Part shown: positions 18,901 to 27,000 of the stretch, in pieces | How the letters are laid out: the number at the start of each line of letters is the position of its first letter | Position numbering within the stretch: the stretch's first letter is position 1 | Source: Shewanella abyssi | Lineage (GTDB): Bacteria; Pseudomonadota; Gammaproteobacteria; Enterobacterales; Shewanellaceae | DNA: 64,000 bases | Assembly (NCBI RefSeq): GCF_023284025.1 | Contig: NZ_JAKIKR010000011.1 | Coordinates: 1-64,000 of the forward strand | Direction: 5' to 3' | Notes under the pieces: generated by a model | Database searches by the model: none | What the model was told of the DNA's origin: nothing | Seen by the model: only the letters and a program-made list of their open reading frames with translations | Translations under genes and position numbers: made by a program

Positions 18901-20913
18901 AAGCGATTAGTAGTTGAAATAACAGAAGAAGATAACCTCGCAAAGTACTCCAGCCGTATCGATCTAGGCCGTGATGTCAACAATGACGGGAAGATCCACT
19001 GGCAAGATGAAGCTATCTGTGTCTCTAATTGGCGTATGCGCGATTACTGTGCCATCAACAACCCTGAGCCGGGTCAATATTGGTACATGGTTTCAAACTT
19101 GAAATGGTCCGTCAACTGGGAAGACCCTTATGATGAAGCCAATCGTATTGTGACTAATGTTGTTCTTGTGAGCGATCAGGTAAGCAGCGAACTGTCTATT
19201 CCTACCATTGAAAGCAATGGCGTTGCGCCAGTAACACTGTCACTGGATTGGAACATGCCAGATGCTGCAGAGGGTGACATTTACCACGGCGTGGTCGCAC
19301 TTGGTACTGATCCAGTCAACATTGATGATATTGGCATGCTACCCGTTCGCCTGAGTCGTACCTTGCACGAAGTGGAACTGACCAGTAGCCATACCGGTGC
19401 TCAAGTCGGTGACATTGTCGATTTTGAGGTTATTCACGGCGCAAACCTCAATGGTTTAGAGCGTGAAATCAACTTGAATATCACGCTACCTGAAGGCATG
19501 ACGTTAATGCCAGATAGTGTTCGTGGCAATGAGTTTCATGAAGCACTTACAACCGCTATTGAAGCTAATCAGATTACCATCAGTGGTATCCAAGCATCAT
19601 CAAGAGATTCTGAACGTCGTTACGAGTTCACCACCAGCCTTGAAGATGCAATGTGTCGCCTACCGTTCAGTGATGCACCGCAGTTTCTAGACTTATCCGC
19701 AATTGGTGTTCCACAACTGCCGGGATTTGACAACGAATGGAACCAGATGTTTGAAATTCCTGACTTTGTTGGCTATGACAACTACTTCCCGCATATTCCG
19801 CTCTATGGCGTAGAGGCGAAAGACACCACTAATATCATCACCATTCAAGGTGATGGCTTAATGAGGTTTGATGCCCATGCACTATTCTCTTTCCCAGGTG
19901 AAACATTAGCGTTTGATGGCGCTCGTGATTTATTGATTGCTCCGTTCTGGCTAAAAAATGGTGTGACACTAAATGAAAGTGGAATGGACTTTGCGACCTT
20001 TACACCTTATCAATATGGTGTTTACGCAGCAGCGCTTAATCAAGGACAATACTTAGCGATTCAGTGGAAGAGAATGTACGCCACGGAACAAAGTATGTTT
20101 GGTAAAGAGGTTGACCGTGATACTCACTATAACTTCACCATGCTCGCTTCTGCTGACATTGATTTTGCGCCAAACACCTATGAGATCATGTATAGCTATG
20201 AGGAGATGAATGAAGATAAGGGCATTCACACCGTTGGCACTAAAGGTTACCAAGGAGTTCGTGGCTTCTTTTATCCCGTAAACGGCTATCACTATGATGA
20301 GTATGCAATCAATCAACCTGAAAAATTAGCCAGCAACATGGTTATCTGTGGTAACTATCAGGGTCCTGAAAGCACACGTTTAGTGACTCGCTTCTCTGCA
20401 AAAGTAAACTCTGCAGCAGTAGGTAGTGATAACACCGTGACGTTAACCGCTGATTTAAGCACGGCAAATACTGTGACTAAATCCTTGCCATTCCCGGTAT
20501 CAAGCCATATTACGGTTTTCGAACTTGCCAATATGGAAATGGCAGAGAATGACGCGATGGAAGGTATCAATGTTGAATACATGCACACTCAAAACCGTGC
20601 TGTAGAGATGATGGCAAGTGGCGATAATGTGTCAATTGAAATTGATGGCATGAGCTTAAACATCACGCCAAGTACCGATTGGCATGGTGAAACAGAAATC
20701 ATCGTAACGGTAATGGACAGTGCCAATAACAATGACCAAGCCAGCACTAGCTTCATGCTAACGGTTAATTCTGATGGGGTTGAGCCGACTCCGCCGCCAG
20801 CGACAGAAACACCTGATGAAGAGACGTCTGATGATTCAAGCGGGGGTAGCTTAGGCTTCTTAGCCCTAGCGCTATTAGGCTTAATTGCGAACTCGCGACG
20901 TAAGCTTCATTAA
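15982..20913 (+). CDS. Giant secreted S8 (subtilisin-like) serine protease 2 with GlyGly-CTERM
   Basis: A 1643-residue paralogue of the protease at 8976. Signal peptide 'MRLKKVSLMTLAAIYAAGAG', I9-like propeptide (about 85-205), S8 domain with Asp245 ('AILDTGINSNHPSF'), His332 ('NGHGSHTAS') and Ser697 ('SGTSMASPHVAG'), PA insertion (about 495-610), beta-rich C-terminal domains and a GlyGly-CTERM tail (SSGGSLGF + hydrophobic run + NSRRKLH). An upstream in-frame ATG at 15949 exists, but the start at 15982 matches the paralogue's signal peptide and has GGGAAG upstream. The catalytic regions and last 120 residues match protease 1 well; middle domains have diverged, suggesting different substrates. 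Confidence 0.95.
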   Translation: MRLKKVSLMTLAAIYAAGAGAAGTASNKETLMFGDISVNPVNISSEEYKKIQEIQNARLNRRGLTNGPNQHRAVASNENIPFQFESNLAPGEHTYIIQLIEQPVATYDGSIAGYSATAPAVSPQGFGKQSKAKVNTQSSASRSYVNYLETRQANIQLDISGAIGQQAQVRQSYKYAFNGMSINMTQAQAAKAASLSGVRAVTRSVILELHTDVGPQHIGADKIWSGETTNGTKFTGAGVKVAILDTGINSNHPSFAAMGDDDIAIKNPLGSGNYIGDCAKEEFANLCNDKLIGIRSYTEITDSYGDPVFRDQGWWADWDRARPANGEDYNGHGSHTASTVAGNVLFDVAYQVSEAGYGDDITGRDTELVFPRVSGVAPHANIIAYQVCWAGGGGAPYAGCPQEVTLKAIDDAIADGVDVINYSIGGSEQFPWESPSELAFLAAREAGVSVAASAGNAGQAWMDHVSPWLTSVAATTHGRVITSNPKTIDNFEGGDESPSPYGAMSAASITGAYTGPVVLAADYNSDNASCDTPFNAGTFSAHPDGSALSEMPIVVCQRSDQARAAKADNIKVGGAAGLILYNIQSDWEYPTGAAKVEDFYSIPTAHVGNYDGGKIVTWLASGTGHRASLSDGSLFTEMGESDTLADFSSRGPSTTNPNILAPTLAAPGVDVFAAYANDRLFTLSGYGMNWAAISGTSMASPHVAGAMALVKNAHPDWTPAEIQSALTTTTTEAGFSFDQGGAGVINVAAAVNASLVLDETVENYTNANPNAGGDVSMLNTPYIVNRECKGSCSWFRTVTATADGSWNVSAEETGYEGASLLDLTVSPSHFSLQAGETQRIVLTAKLPDVDYQSDSPLGAGNTNGYTFYGKLAITPTDSSKPVQTLPIITTYKKADIPVIIEADFGREQGSMMTAGMMLPESPSITATVFGMTQGELKEYHLKQNQGWPDELEDALPAADSQIGYRMFNVPEGTKRLVVEITEEDNLAKYSSRIDLGRDVNNDGKIHWQDEAICVSNWRMRDYCAINNPEPGQYWYMVSNLKWSVNWEDPYDEANRIVTNVVLVSDQVSSELSIPTIESNGVAPVTLSLDWNMPDAAEGDIYHGVVALGTDPVNIDDIGMLPVRLSRTLHEVELTSSHTGAQVGDIVDFEVIHGANLNGLEREINLNITLPEGMTLMPDSVRGNEFHEALTTAIEANQITISGIQASSRDSERRYEFTTSLEDAMCRLPFSDAPQFLDLSAIGVPQLPGFDNEWNQMFEIPDFVGYDNYFPHIPLYGVEAKDTTNIITIQGDGLMRFDAHALFSFPGETLAFDGARDLLIAPFWLKNGVTLNESGMDFATFTPYQYGVYAAALNQGQYLAIQWKRMYATEQSMFGKEVDRDTHYNFTMLASADIDFAPNTYEIMYSYEEMNEDKGIHTVGTKGYQGVRGFFYPVNGYHYDEYAINQPEKLASNMVICGNYQGPESTRLVTRFSAKVNSAAVGSDNTVTLTADLSTANTVTKSLPFPVSSHITVFELANMEMAENDAMEGINVEYMHTQNRAVEMMASGDNVSIEIDGMSLNITPSTDWHGETEIIVTVMDSANNNDQASTSFMLTVNSDGVEPTPPPATETPDEETSDDSSGGSLGFLALALLGLIANSRRKLH

Positions 20914-20973
20914 TCGTGAAAACACTTTTAAAGAGCTATTAGTTAGCCATTATAGATTAGCTTAACCTTGTCA

Positions 20974-21000
20974 TAGGGCCCTCACTTGAGGGCCCTATTT
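20974..21000 (+). terminator. Terminator after S8 protease 2
   Basis: Perfect 10-bp stem (TAGGGCCCTC at 20974-20983, GAGGGCCCTA at 20988-20997) with loop ACTT and a short T-tract; a counterpart of the hairpin after protease 1. Confidence 0.85.
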
Positions 21001-21171
21001 TATACGCTTTGTCCCATACTAAAAGGGAGTTCTTCAACTCGTGCCACTAATTAATGACAAATGATGCCTCCAGATACAACAAAGCACCGAACGTATCCAC
21101 GTGCAGTGCTCTATCTAATTTGTCACTATGCGCTCCGGTAAGCTGATATGACTTATCCGGAAAGCGTCAGC

Positions 21172-21210
21172 TTATTTTACTGACTTATTTTACTGACCTA
21201 TTTTACAGAC
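21172..21210. repeat. 13-bp tandem repeat over the rsuA stop codon
   Basis: Two identical units TTATTTTACTGAC (21172-21184, 21185-21197) follow a diverged unit CTATTTTACAGAC (21198-21210) that contains the last codons and the stop of rsuA on the minus strand. It looks like local duplication of the gene's 3' end. Confidence 0.85.
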
Positions 21211-21890
21211 TGGGCTTCAGCGTCAGTTAAAAAGCGCCATTCACCCAGCTCAAGTGTGCTATCGAGCTCAATTTCGCCTACTTTTTCACGGTGCAATTTA
21301 GTCACGTGGTTACCAACGGATGCCAACATACGCTTAACTTGATGGTACTTACCTTCGGTAATCGTTAAACGCGCTTGATGCGTGCCCAATAATTCAAATA
21401 TTGCTGGCTTAGTGAGGCCGTCTTCATTATTGAGTTGTAACCCTGTGGCAAACTGCTCAACCAACTCAGCAGCAAGCGGTTCTGCGGTCTCTAACAAGTA
21501 GCGTTTGCCACACTCTTTTTTAGGAGAGGTTACTTTGTGCGACCATTTACCGTCTGTGGTAATCAAGACTAAACCTGTGGTGTCGGCATCTAGACGCCCA
21601 GCAATGTGCAAGTCTTCAGGTCGAATAACATCTAATAATCCGATCACTGACGGATACTCTTCATCAATAGTCGAGCAGATAGTATCAACCGGTTTATTGA
21701 GCATGATAAAACGTGGACCAATAACCTTAAGTACCACCCCCTCTAAACGAATTTCATGCTCGTCAGTCACTTTAAAACCTGAGGTTTTAACCACCTCACC
21801 GTTACAAGTGACATCGCCACGATGCAGTGCTTTTTTGGCTGAAACACGAGAATGGGAAGTTGACTCACAAATATATTTATCTAAACGCAC
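21198..21890 (-). CDS. rsuA: 16S rRNA pseudouridine synthase RsuA
   Basis: A 230-residue enzyme of the RsuA family, which makes pseudouridine 516 in 16S rRNA. It has an N-terminal S4 RNA-binding domain (about residues 1-55, 'MRLDKYICESTSHSRVSAKK') and the synthase domain with the catalytic motif 'GRLDADTTGLVLITTDG' near residue 97 (first Asp nucleophile), 'KRYLLET' and 'EGKYHQVKRM'. The length fits E. coli RsuA (231). RsuA is preferred over RluB/E/F by length and the S4 start, but paralogues are similar. Stands alone, divergent from the acetyltransferase gene. Confidence 0.88.
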   Translation of the reverse strand: MRLDKYICESTSHSRVSAKKALHRGDVTCNGEVVKTSGFKVTDEHEIRLEGVVLKVIGPRFIMLNKPVDTICSTIDEEYPSVIGLLDVIRPEDLHIAGRLDADTTGLVLITTDGKWSHKVTSPKKECGKRYLLETAEPLAAELVEQFATGLQLNNEDGLTKPAIFELLGTHQARLTITEGKYHQVKRMLASVGNHVTKLHREKVGEIELDSTLELGEWRFLTDAEAQSVK

Positions 21891-22006
21891 TGTAACACTC
21901 AGCTATATGACCATAATGACCGACATTATGAGGCCAGTAGGGCTAAAGGGCAAAGATTTGCTTGTTCCCTAGACTATTGTGCCTAGCGCTAACCAAGGAT
22001 TATTTG

Positions 22007-22561
22007 ATGACGCCACTACTTACTCCAGTGAAAAATAAACAATTTGATAAAATGGTGAAGGGTGAACAATACAATTGTTTTGATCCTGAACTATCAAGCT
22101 ATTGGCAACAGCAACAGGCTCTTAACCATCGAGTTAATCTCTCCAGCGAAATTAACCGAGATTTACTGCCTAACATTGCAGCCGATGCAGTGATCCGAAC
22201 CCCCTTCTTTATCAGTTATGGCATCAACCTTTATCTTGGCGAACAGGTATTTGTTAATGTCAACGTTACCTTGCAAGACAACGCCCCAATCCACATTGGC
22301 CGTCAAACGATGATAGGGCCAAATGTACAACTCTATACCGCCAGCCACTCTTTAGATCCGATAAAACGCAGTCAAGGGTTTGAAATTGCCCAATCGATTC
22401 ATGTTGGTGAGCGAGTATGGATTGGTGGAGGCGCGATAATTTTACCAGGTGTACGTATTGGTGATGATGCCGTGATTGCAGCGGGGTCTGTTGTCACTAA
22501 AGATGTCCCCGCGGCGACTGTCGTTGCTGGAAACCCTGCAAAGTGGCTGAAGTCGATATAA
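22007..22561 (+). CDS. Maltose/galactoside O-acetyltransferase family protein (hexapeptide repeat)
   Basis: A 184-residue acyl-CoA-dependent sugar O-acetyltransferase of the Maa/LacA (left-handed beta-helix) family. It has the N-terminal cap 'MVKGEQYNCFDPEL', hexapeptide repeats such as 'IGRQTMIGPNVQLY', the catalytic His in 'TASHSLDP', 'IGGGAIILPGVRIGDDAVIA', and the ending 'AGNPAKWLKSI'. It transfers acetyl from acetyl-CoA to a sugar; the real substrate is unknown. AAGGA lies about 9 bases before the ATG at 22007; an upstream in-frame TTG adds only an unrelated stretch. Confidence 0.88.
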   Translation: MTPLLTPVKNKQFDKMVKGEQYNCFDPELSSYWQQQQALNHRVNLSSEINRDLLPNIAADAVIRTPFFISYGINLYLGEQVFVNVNVTLQDNAPIHIGRQTMIGPNVQLYTASHSLDPIKRSQGFEIAQSIHVGERVWIGGGAIILPGVRIGDDAVIAAGSVVTKDVPAATVVAGNPAKWLKSI

Positions 22562-22786
22562 AGCTGATGTTCTGGGGCCCTATTGAGATAAATGACCTCA
22601 AGGAAACCTTTTCTTACAGATCATCTGTCGATTATCTAGATTTGCGGTCAACATAAACTTGTTTACCCAAAGGAAAAAGCCTTAACATGTGTGACTCGAT
22701 GTAACCTCCATGTTTATTAACATGGGTTTTAGTTGTCATTGATTGCAAAAATAATAACAAATTGACGGTATAGAAAAGGAAGAAAA

Positions 22787-24871
22787 ATGAAAAAAGTACT
22801 CGTTGGGGGCTTATGCGCTTCCCTTATCGTTGGCCTAAGTGCTTGTAATAGCGACACGCCAGCACCAAAGGCAGCAGACACAACTAAAACAGAAGCGGCG
22901 GTTGCCGTACAAAAAGCACTTTCATCAGGCATCGATTTTGCGAATTTCGATAAGTCAGTTCGCCCGCAGGATGATTTCTACTCATACGTTAACGGCACTT
23001 GGGTAAAAAATACCACTATCCCTAGCGACCGCACCAGTTCAGGTGCATTTTACGATCTTCGTGAAAAGTCACGTGATGATGTCAAAGCCATTATCGAAGA
23101 AGTGGCTGCGACTCCAAACCTAAAAGCTGGCAGTGACGAACAGAAAGTAGCCGATCTTTATCGTTCATTCATGGATGTTGAGACCCTCAACAAATTAGGC
23201 ATAAAGCCCATCCAAGGCGAACTTGATAATGTCAGCGCAATTAAGTCAAAAGATGAGCTAGTCACTTACTTTGCTCGTAGCCAAATTGTTGGTGGTGGCA
23301 CGCCAATGGCATTTTACATTAGTGTCGATGCTAAAGACTCTAGCCGTTATGCCACGCATATCTGGCAGTACGGCCTCAGTTTGCCAGAAAAAGATTACTA
23401 CTTTAACCAAGACGAACGCTTCGTCAACATCCGCAAAGCATTTGTAGAGCACATCGAAAAGATGTACACCTTGGCTGGTCTCGCTAGTCCTAAGGCCAGT
23501 GCAGAAGCGGTACTTGCACTTGAAACATCAATTGCTGAAAAGCATTGGGATGTGGTTGAAACACGTGACAGCACTAAGACTTACAACTTATACCAAGTTA
23601 AAGACTTAGCGACACTTGCACCGGACATCAACTGGGACGGTTACCTGGCAACACTGGGGGCTAATAAGCAAGCTGACATTATTATCAATCAGCCTAGCTT
23701 TATCTCAGGTCTAAATGACGTCATCAAGAATACTGACCTTGATACCTGGAAAACCTACATGCAGTGGCAAGTACTAACCCATGCAGCAAGCAGCCTAAGC
23801 GAGCCACTTGATACTGAAAACTTTGAGTTCTTCTCTAAAACGCTTAACGGCCAAGAAGAGCAACAGCCTCGTTGGAAGCGTGGCGTTTCGTCGGTAAACA
23901 ACTTACTCGGTGAGGTCATCGGTAAGGTCTATGTTAAGCGTCACTTTACGCCTGAAGCAAAGACACGCATGCAAACCTTAGTTGAAAATCTGCGCGGTTC
24001 TTACGCTGACAGCATTGAGTCTTTAGACTGGATGAGTGCTGACACTAAAGTTGCCGCTAAAGATAAGCTAGCGAAGTTTACCCCTAAGATTGGTTACCCT
24101 GACCGTTGGGAAAATTACGACAAACTAGCGATTAAAGCTGACGACCTATTGGGTAACAACCTGCGCGCAAGTCAGTTGAGCCATGAACAAGATCTTGAAA
24201 AATTGGGTGGCCCAATCCGTACATGGGAATGGGGCATGACGCCACAAACGGTTAATGCTTACTACAGCCCAACGATGAATGAAATCGTATTTCCTGCCGC
24301 TATCTTACAGCCGCCATTCTTTAATATGGAAGCTGATGATGCAGTAAACTACGGCGGTATCGGTGCGGTTATCGGTCATGAAATGGGCCATGGTTTTGAC
24401 GACCAAGGCGCTAAGTTTGATGGCGAAGGCAACATGCGTGATTGGTGGACAGAGCAGGACTTAAAAGAGTTCTCTATTCGCGGTAAGGCGCTTATCGAAC
24501 AGTATAACAACTACGCTGTATTTGAAGACTTAAACGTTAACGGTGAATTGACCCTAGGCGAGAACATCGGCGACCTATCTGGTGTGACTATCGCTTATCG
24601 CGCCTATAAGAAGTCACTAAACGGTCAAGAAGCTCCAGTGATTGACGGCCTAACCGGCGATCAGCGTTTCTTCATTGGTTTCACCCAAATATGGCGTGCA
24701 AAAATCAAAGAAGAGTCAATGCGTAATCGTGTTGCAACTGACCCACACTCACCAGCACAGTTCCGCTCTCTTGGCGCACTGTCTAACATGCCAGAGTTCT
24801 ACAACACCTATGATGTGAAACCGACAGATGCTATGTACATAGCACCAGAAAAACGTGTAAAAATCTGGTAA
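22787..24871 (+). CDS. pepO: M13-family zinc metallopeptidase lipoprotein (PepO-like)
   Basis: A 694-residue neprilysin-type (M13) endopeptidase. Lipoprotein signal with lipobox 'GLSAC' (Cys20), so it is anchored in the envelope. N-terminal M13 domain begins with 'VRPQDDFYSYVNGTWVKNTTIP'. The catalytic zinc site is HEMGH (His531, Glu532, His535) with the third ligand Glu592 in 'GENIGDLSG', and the typical 'NAYYSP' and C-terminal 'PEKRVKIW' (ending in W as M13 enzymes do). It cleaves small peptides. AAGGAAG precedes the ATG. Transcribed alone and followed by a strong terminator. Confidence 0.94.
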   Translation: MKKVLVGGLCASLIVGLSACNSDTPAPKAADTTKTEAAVAVQKALSSGIDFANFDKSVRPQDDFYSYVNGTWVKNTTIPSDRTSSGAFYDLREKSRDDVKAIIEEVAATPNLKAGSDEQKVADLYRSFMDVETLNKLGIKPIQGELDNVSAIKSKDELVTYFARSQIVGGGTPMAFYISVDAKDSSRYATHIWQYGLSLPEKDYYFNQDERFVNIRKAFVEHIEKMYTLAGLASPKASAEAVLALETSIAEKHWDVVETRDSTKTYNLYQVKDLATLAPDINWDGYLATLGANKQADIIINQPSFISGLNDVIKNTDLDTWKTYMQWQVLTHAASSLSEPLDTENFEFFSKTLNGQEEQQPRWKRGVSSVNNLLGEVIGKVYVKRHFTPEAKTRMQTLVENLRGSYADSIESLDWMSADTKVAAKDKLAKFTPKIGYPDRWENYDKLAIKADDLLGNNLRASQLSHEQDLEKLGGPIRTWEWGMTPQTVNAYYSPTMNEIVFPAAILQPPFFNMEADDAVNYGGIGAVIGHEMGHGFDDQGAKFDGEGNMRDWWTEQDLKEFSIRGKALIEQYNNYAVFEDLNVNGELTLGENIGDLSGVTIAYRAYKKSLNGQEAPVIDGLTGDQRFFIGFTQIWRAKIKEESMRNRVATDPHSPAQFRSLGALSNMPEFYNTYDVKPTDAMYIAPEKRVKIW

Positions 24872-24900
24872 TTCTATCTAAGAATATCTAACAGCTAAAA

Positions 24901-24936
24901 AGCCGTTGATGACACAATTCATCAACGGCTTTTTTA
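24901..24936 (+). terminator. Terminator after pepO
   Basis: Perfect 12-bp stem (AGCCGTTGATGA at 24901-24912, complement at 24919-24930), 6-base loop, then TTTTTT. Confidence 0.92.
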
Positions 24937-25042
24937 TTTCCTCTGTATTAGATCACATTATGAACAAAGGTTAATTTGTCATTCAGCATAGCTTAAGCAT
25001 TAGCGATGTAGATTAAGTCCACAGCCACAAAAAAGGACTGCT

Positions 25043-25825
25043 ATGAACCGGTTATTGCGAACATTTTTTATCTTCTTATTATTACTGTCGACTCGCACGG
25101 CTTTTGCACAGACATTCCCACTGGCGCAAGATGCTCACGGCGCCAACTGTAATTCTTGCACCAAGCTTACTTTCGCTAGCAACCTCGATGGACTCGCTGC
25201 AATTGAGTCAATCCAATATCAGCAACCACGGCAAACCAGTGCCAACCTCGATATGCTTTATGCCGCAGCTCCAGCTGCACAACAAGAGTTAGCAGAGCTC
25301 TTAAGCAGCATCACTCATCAAACTCAAACTAGCGCTATCCTTGCTGATATAAAAAGCCGCGACAGAGCGCAGGTGAAACTGCAAAATAAACTCAACAATG
25401 ATGCTAGCCAACTCACGGACCTTGTGCGAGCCAGCATCGTGAGTAAAGATATCAATAATCTGATGCAAGCCTTTGCATTAGTAAAATCTGACAGCCAAAT
25501 CGTGCAAGTTAAAAATCGCTTTTCAGACCCTAAAGATTCAGGATATAGAGATTTAAACTTGCTCGTTAAGCTGCCGGAATCGCAGATGATTGCCGAAATC
25601 CAACTGCACTTAGCCGATATTGCAGAGATAAAAAGCGGTGATGAGCACCTGGTTTACCAGCAGGTGCAGCAGATACAAAATAACGCCCTGCAGCAGCAAC
25701 GTGATTTAAGCGAACTTGAAGCCACTAAAATCGTGCAACTTCGTCAAGAATCACACAAGCAGTACCACAAAGCATGGCTCAAATATAAGCGTCTAGACCA
25801 AGCTGACATGCTTGCCGCGGCATAA
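25043..25825 (+). CDS. Exported protein with RelA/SpoT-like fold
   Basis: A 260-residue protein with a clear signal peptide (residues 1-22, cut after AFA). The mature part has a Cys pair ('NCNSC', residues 36-39), long helices, and in the middle 'VKNRFSDPKDSGYRDLNLLV' followed by 'AEIQLHLADIAEIKSG' (Gly167-Tyr168-Arg169-Asp170; Glu185-Ile-Gln-Leu-His189). The pair GYR-[DS]-[IL]-[NH] and EIQ[LI]xx is the substrate-binding core of the RelA/SpoT nucleotidyltransferase domain. The upstream catalytic Asp/Glu strand is not obvious, so activity is uncertain. A periplasmic or secreted protein of this fold cannot meet cytosolic ATP in the usual way. AAAAGGA precedes the ATG. Fold assignment is by eye. 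Confidence 0.6.
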   Translation: MNRLLRTFFIFLLLLSTRTAFAQTFPLAQDAHGANCNSCTKLTFASNLDGLAAIESIQYQQPRQTSANLDMLYAAAPAAQQELAELLSSITHQTQTSAILADIKSRDRAQVKLQNKLNNDASQLTDLVRASIVSKDINNLMQAFALVKSDSQIVQVKNRFSDPKDSGYRDLNLLVKLPESQMIAEIQLHLADIAEIKSGDEHLVYQQVQQIQNNALQQQRDLSELEATKIVQLRQESHKQYHKAWLKYKRLDQADMLAAA

Positions 25826-25834
25826 CGTCAATAA

Positions 25835-25862
25835 CGGGAGCACAGTGATACTGGTGCTCCCG
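25835..25862 (+). terminator. Hairpin after the RelA/SpoT-like gene
   Basis: Inverted repeat CGGGAGCAC (25835-25843) / GTGCTCCCG (25854-25862), 10 bases after the stop codon. No T-run follows, so it may be an mRNA-stabilising hairpin rather than an intrinsic terminator. Confidence 0.45.
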
Positions 25863-25944
25863 AAGACTCTCTGCACTGCTTCTTTGTGCCTTTCTCGATA
25901 AAAGTCTATACTCCCGCCCAATAGCCTTAACACACGAAAAAATT

Positions 25945-26346
25945 ATGAACGATATCATTGAGCAGCTACAAGAGATAAGCGAGACAGTTCCAGTACCATT
26001 AGAACTCGCAACCTTTGAACAGATTGTAGAAGTAGAAGAGGAGATTTTAATGCCACTTCCTTTGGCATTAAAAGAGTACCTGTTGGAAGCCAGTGACCTT
26101 ATCGTTGGCAGCTTAGAGCCTGTGACCGCCAGTGACCCACATTCGCACACCTTTTTATCAGAGGTTACGGCATACGCTTGGTCTATCGGTTTACCCCGTG
26201 AATATATCCCTATCTGTCAGCAGGGTGATAGTTTCTTCTTCATCACCCAGGAAGGTGAAGTGCAATTATGGCAAGACGGTGAAATTCACGAAGACAGCTG
26301 GGAATCATTTTGGGAATGGGCCGAGAATGTTTGGATGCGCAGCTAA
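25945..26346 (+). CDS. SMI1/KNR4 (SUKH) family protein
   Basis: A 133-residue soluble protein of the SMI1/KNR4 (SUKH) superfamily. Typical marks are 'LPLALKEYLLEASDL' in the first third, 'LPREYIPICQQGDSFFFITQ' in the middle and the aromatic end 'SWESFWEWAENVW'. Many SUKH proteins are immunity proteins against contact-dependent nuclease toxins, but single chromosomal copies such as this one, with no toxin gene beside it, often have housekeeping or unknown roles. Followed at 36 bases by the YdiL-like gene, so the two may be co-transcribed. Confidence 0.75.
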   Translation: MNDIIEQLQEISETVPVPLELATFEQIVEVEEEILMPLPLALKEYLLEASDLIVGSLEPVTASDPHSHTFLSEVTAYAWSIGLPREYIPICQQGDSFFFITQEGEVQLWQDGEIHEDSWESFWEWAENVWMRS

Positions 26347-26382
26347 GCAGTTAGCAGCATAAAAATTAATTAAGGAAGCACC

Positions 26383-26883
26383 ATGTCTAAAGATCTTGGC
26401 CTCAATGCCATTGAAATGCAGTACCTTCGCCTCTCACTAGCGTTAACCACTGCGCAAGTAGCCGAAATAGGCAAAGTCTCAGAAGCGGATGTTATCGCCT
26501 GGGAAGCCGGTGAAAAACCAGCGCATGTACCAACACAAAAGAAGCTGATAGAGATTGACGAAGCGATTGAAATGCAGGTACTTAATACCTGTGATGGTAT
26601 CGAAGCGCTCTTTGCTAAAGAGCCTAAGCGCACCTTAAGTTTTGTGGTCTACCCAACGCAAGCACTCTACGCACAATATAATCCTGAGTTTTTAGGTACC
26701 TTGCCATTAGCTGAGTTGTACAACACGTCAGCTTGGCGTATTAAGAAAGAGTGCAAGCTGATGCTTGAAGTTGAAGTGGTACTGGTCGCGCTTGAGTTTG
26801 AATCTTATAAAGCTTATCGCGACAAAGACGGCCTAAAAGAGAGCCGCGAAAATCGAGCAAAATGGGCTGCCACGCAGTTATAA
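26383..26883 (+). CDS. YdiL-like / DUF4447-type protein with N-terminal helix-turn-helix
   Basis: A 166-residue protein. The first 65 residues resemble a Cro/CI-like helix-turn-helix ('[20 protein letters not shown]', '[16 protein letters not shown]') as in YdiL-family proteins; the rest ('[20 protein letters not shown]', '[20 protein letters not shown]') is an alpha/beta domain I cannot name. Possibly a transcriptional regulator. AAGGAAG lies 5 bases before the ATG. Probably co-transcribed with the SUKH gene upstream. Confidence 0.6.
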   Translation: MSKDLGLNAIEMQYLRLSLALTTAQVAEIGKVSEADVIAWEAGEKPAHVPTQKKLIEIDEAIEMQVLNTCDGIEALFAKEPKRTLSFVVYPTQALYAQYNPEFLGTLPLAELYNTSAWRIKKECKLMLEVEVVLVALEFESYKAYRDKDGLKESRENRAKWAATQL

Positions 26884-26885
26884 AA

Positions 26886-26987
26886 GCTAGGTTCTAGGAA
26901 CAAGCAAAGACGGTACAAACTAAGACGGAACCGCCGGAAAATCTGAGACGGGAAAGATTAAAGAAGGTGCTAGGTGCTAGGTTCTAG
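26886..26987. repeat. Short repeats GCTAGGTTCTAG in the intergenic region
   Basis: GCTAGGTTCTAG occurs at 26886-26897 and again at 26976-26987, the second preceded by GTGCTAG. The region between genes has little other content; this looks like a small dispersed-repeat remnant. Confidence 0.5.
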
Positions 26988-27000
26988 AGAAACTGAAAAT

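Noticed and set aside
25945-26346. SUKH protein as immunity partner of a toxin
   Set aside because: No toxin-like gene lies beside it; the neighbour is a YdiL-like protein, so no toxin-immunity pair is claimed.
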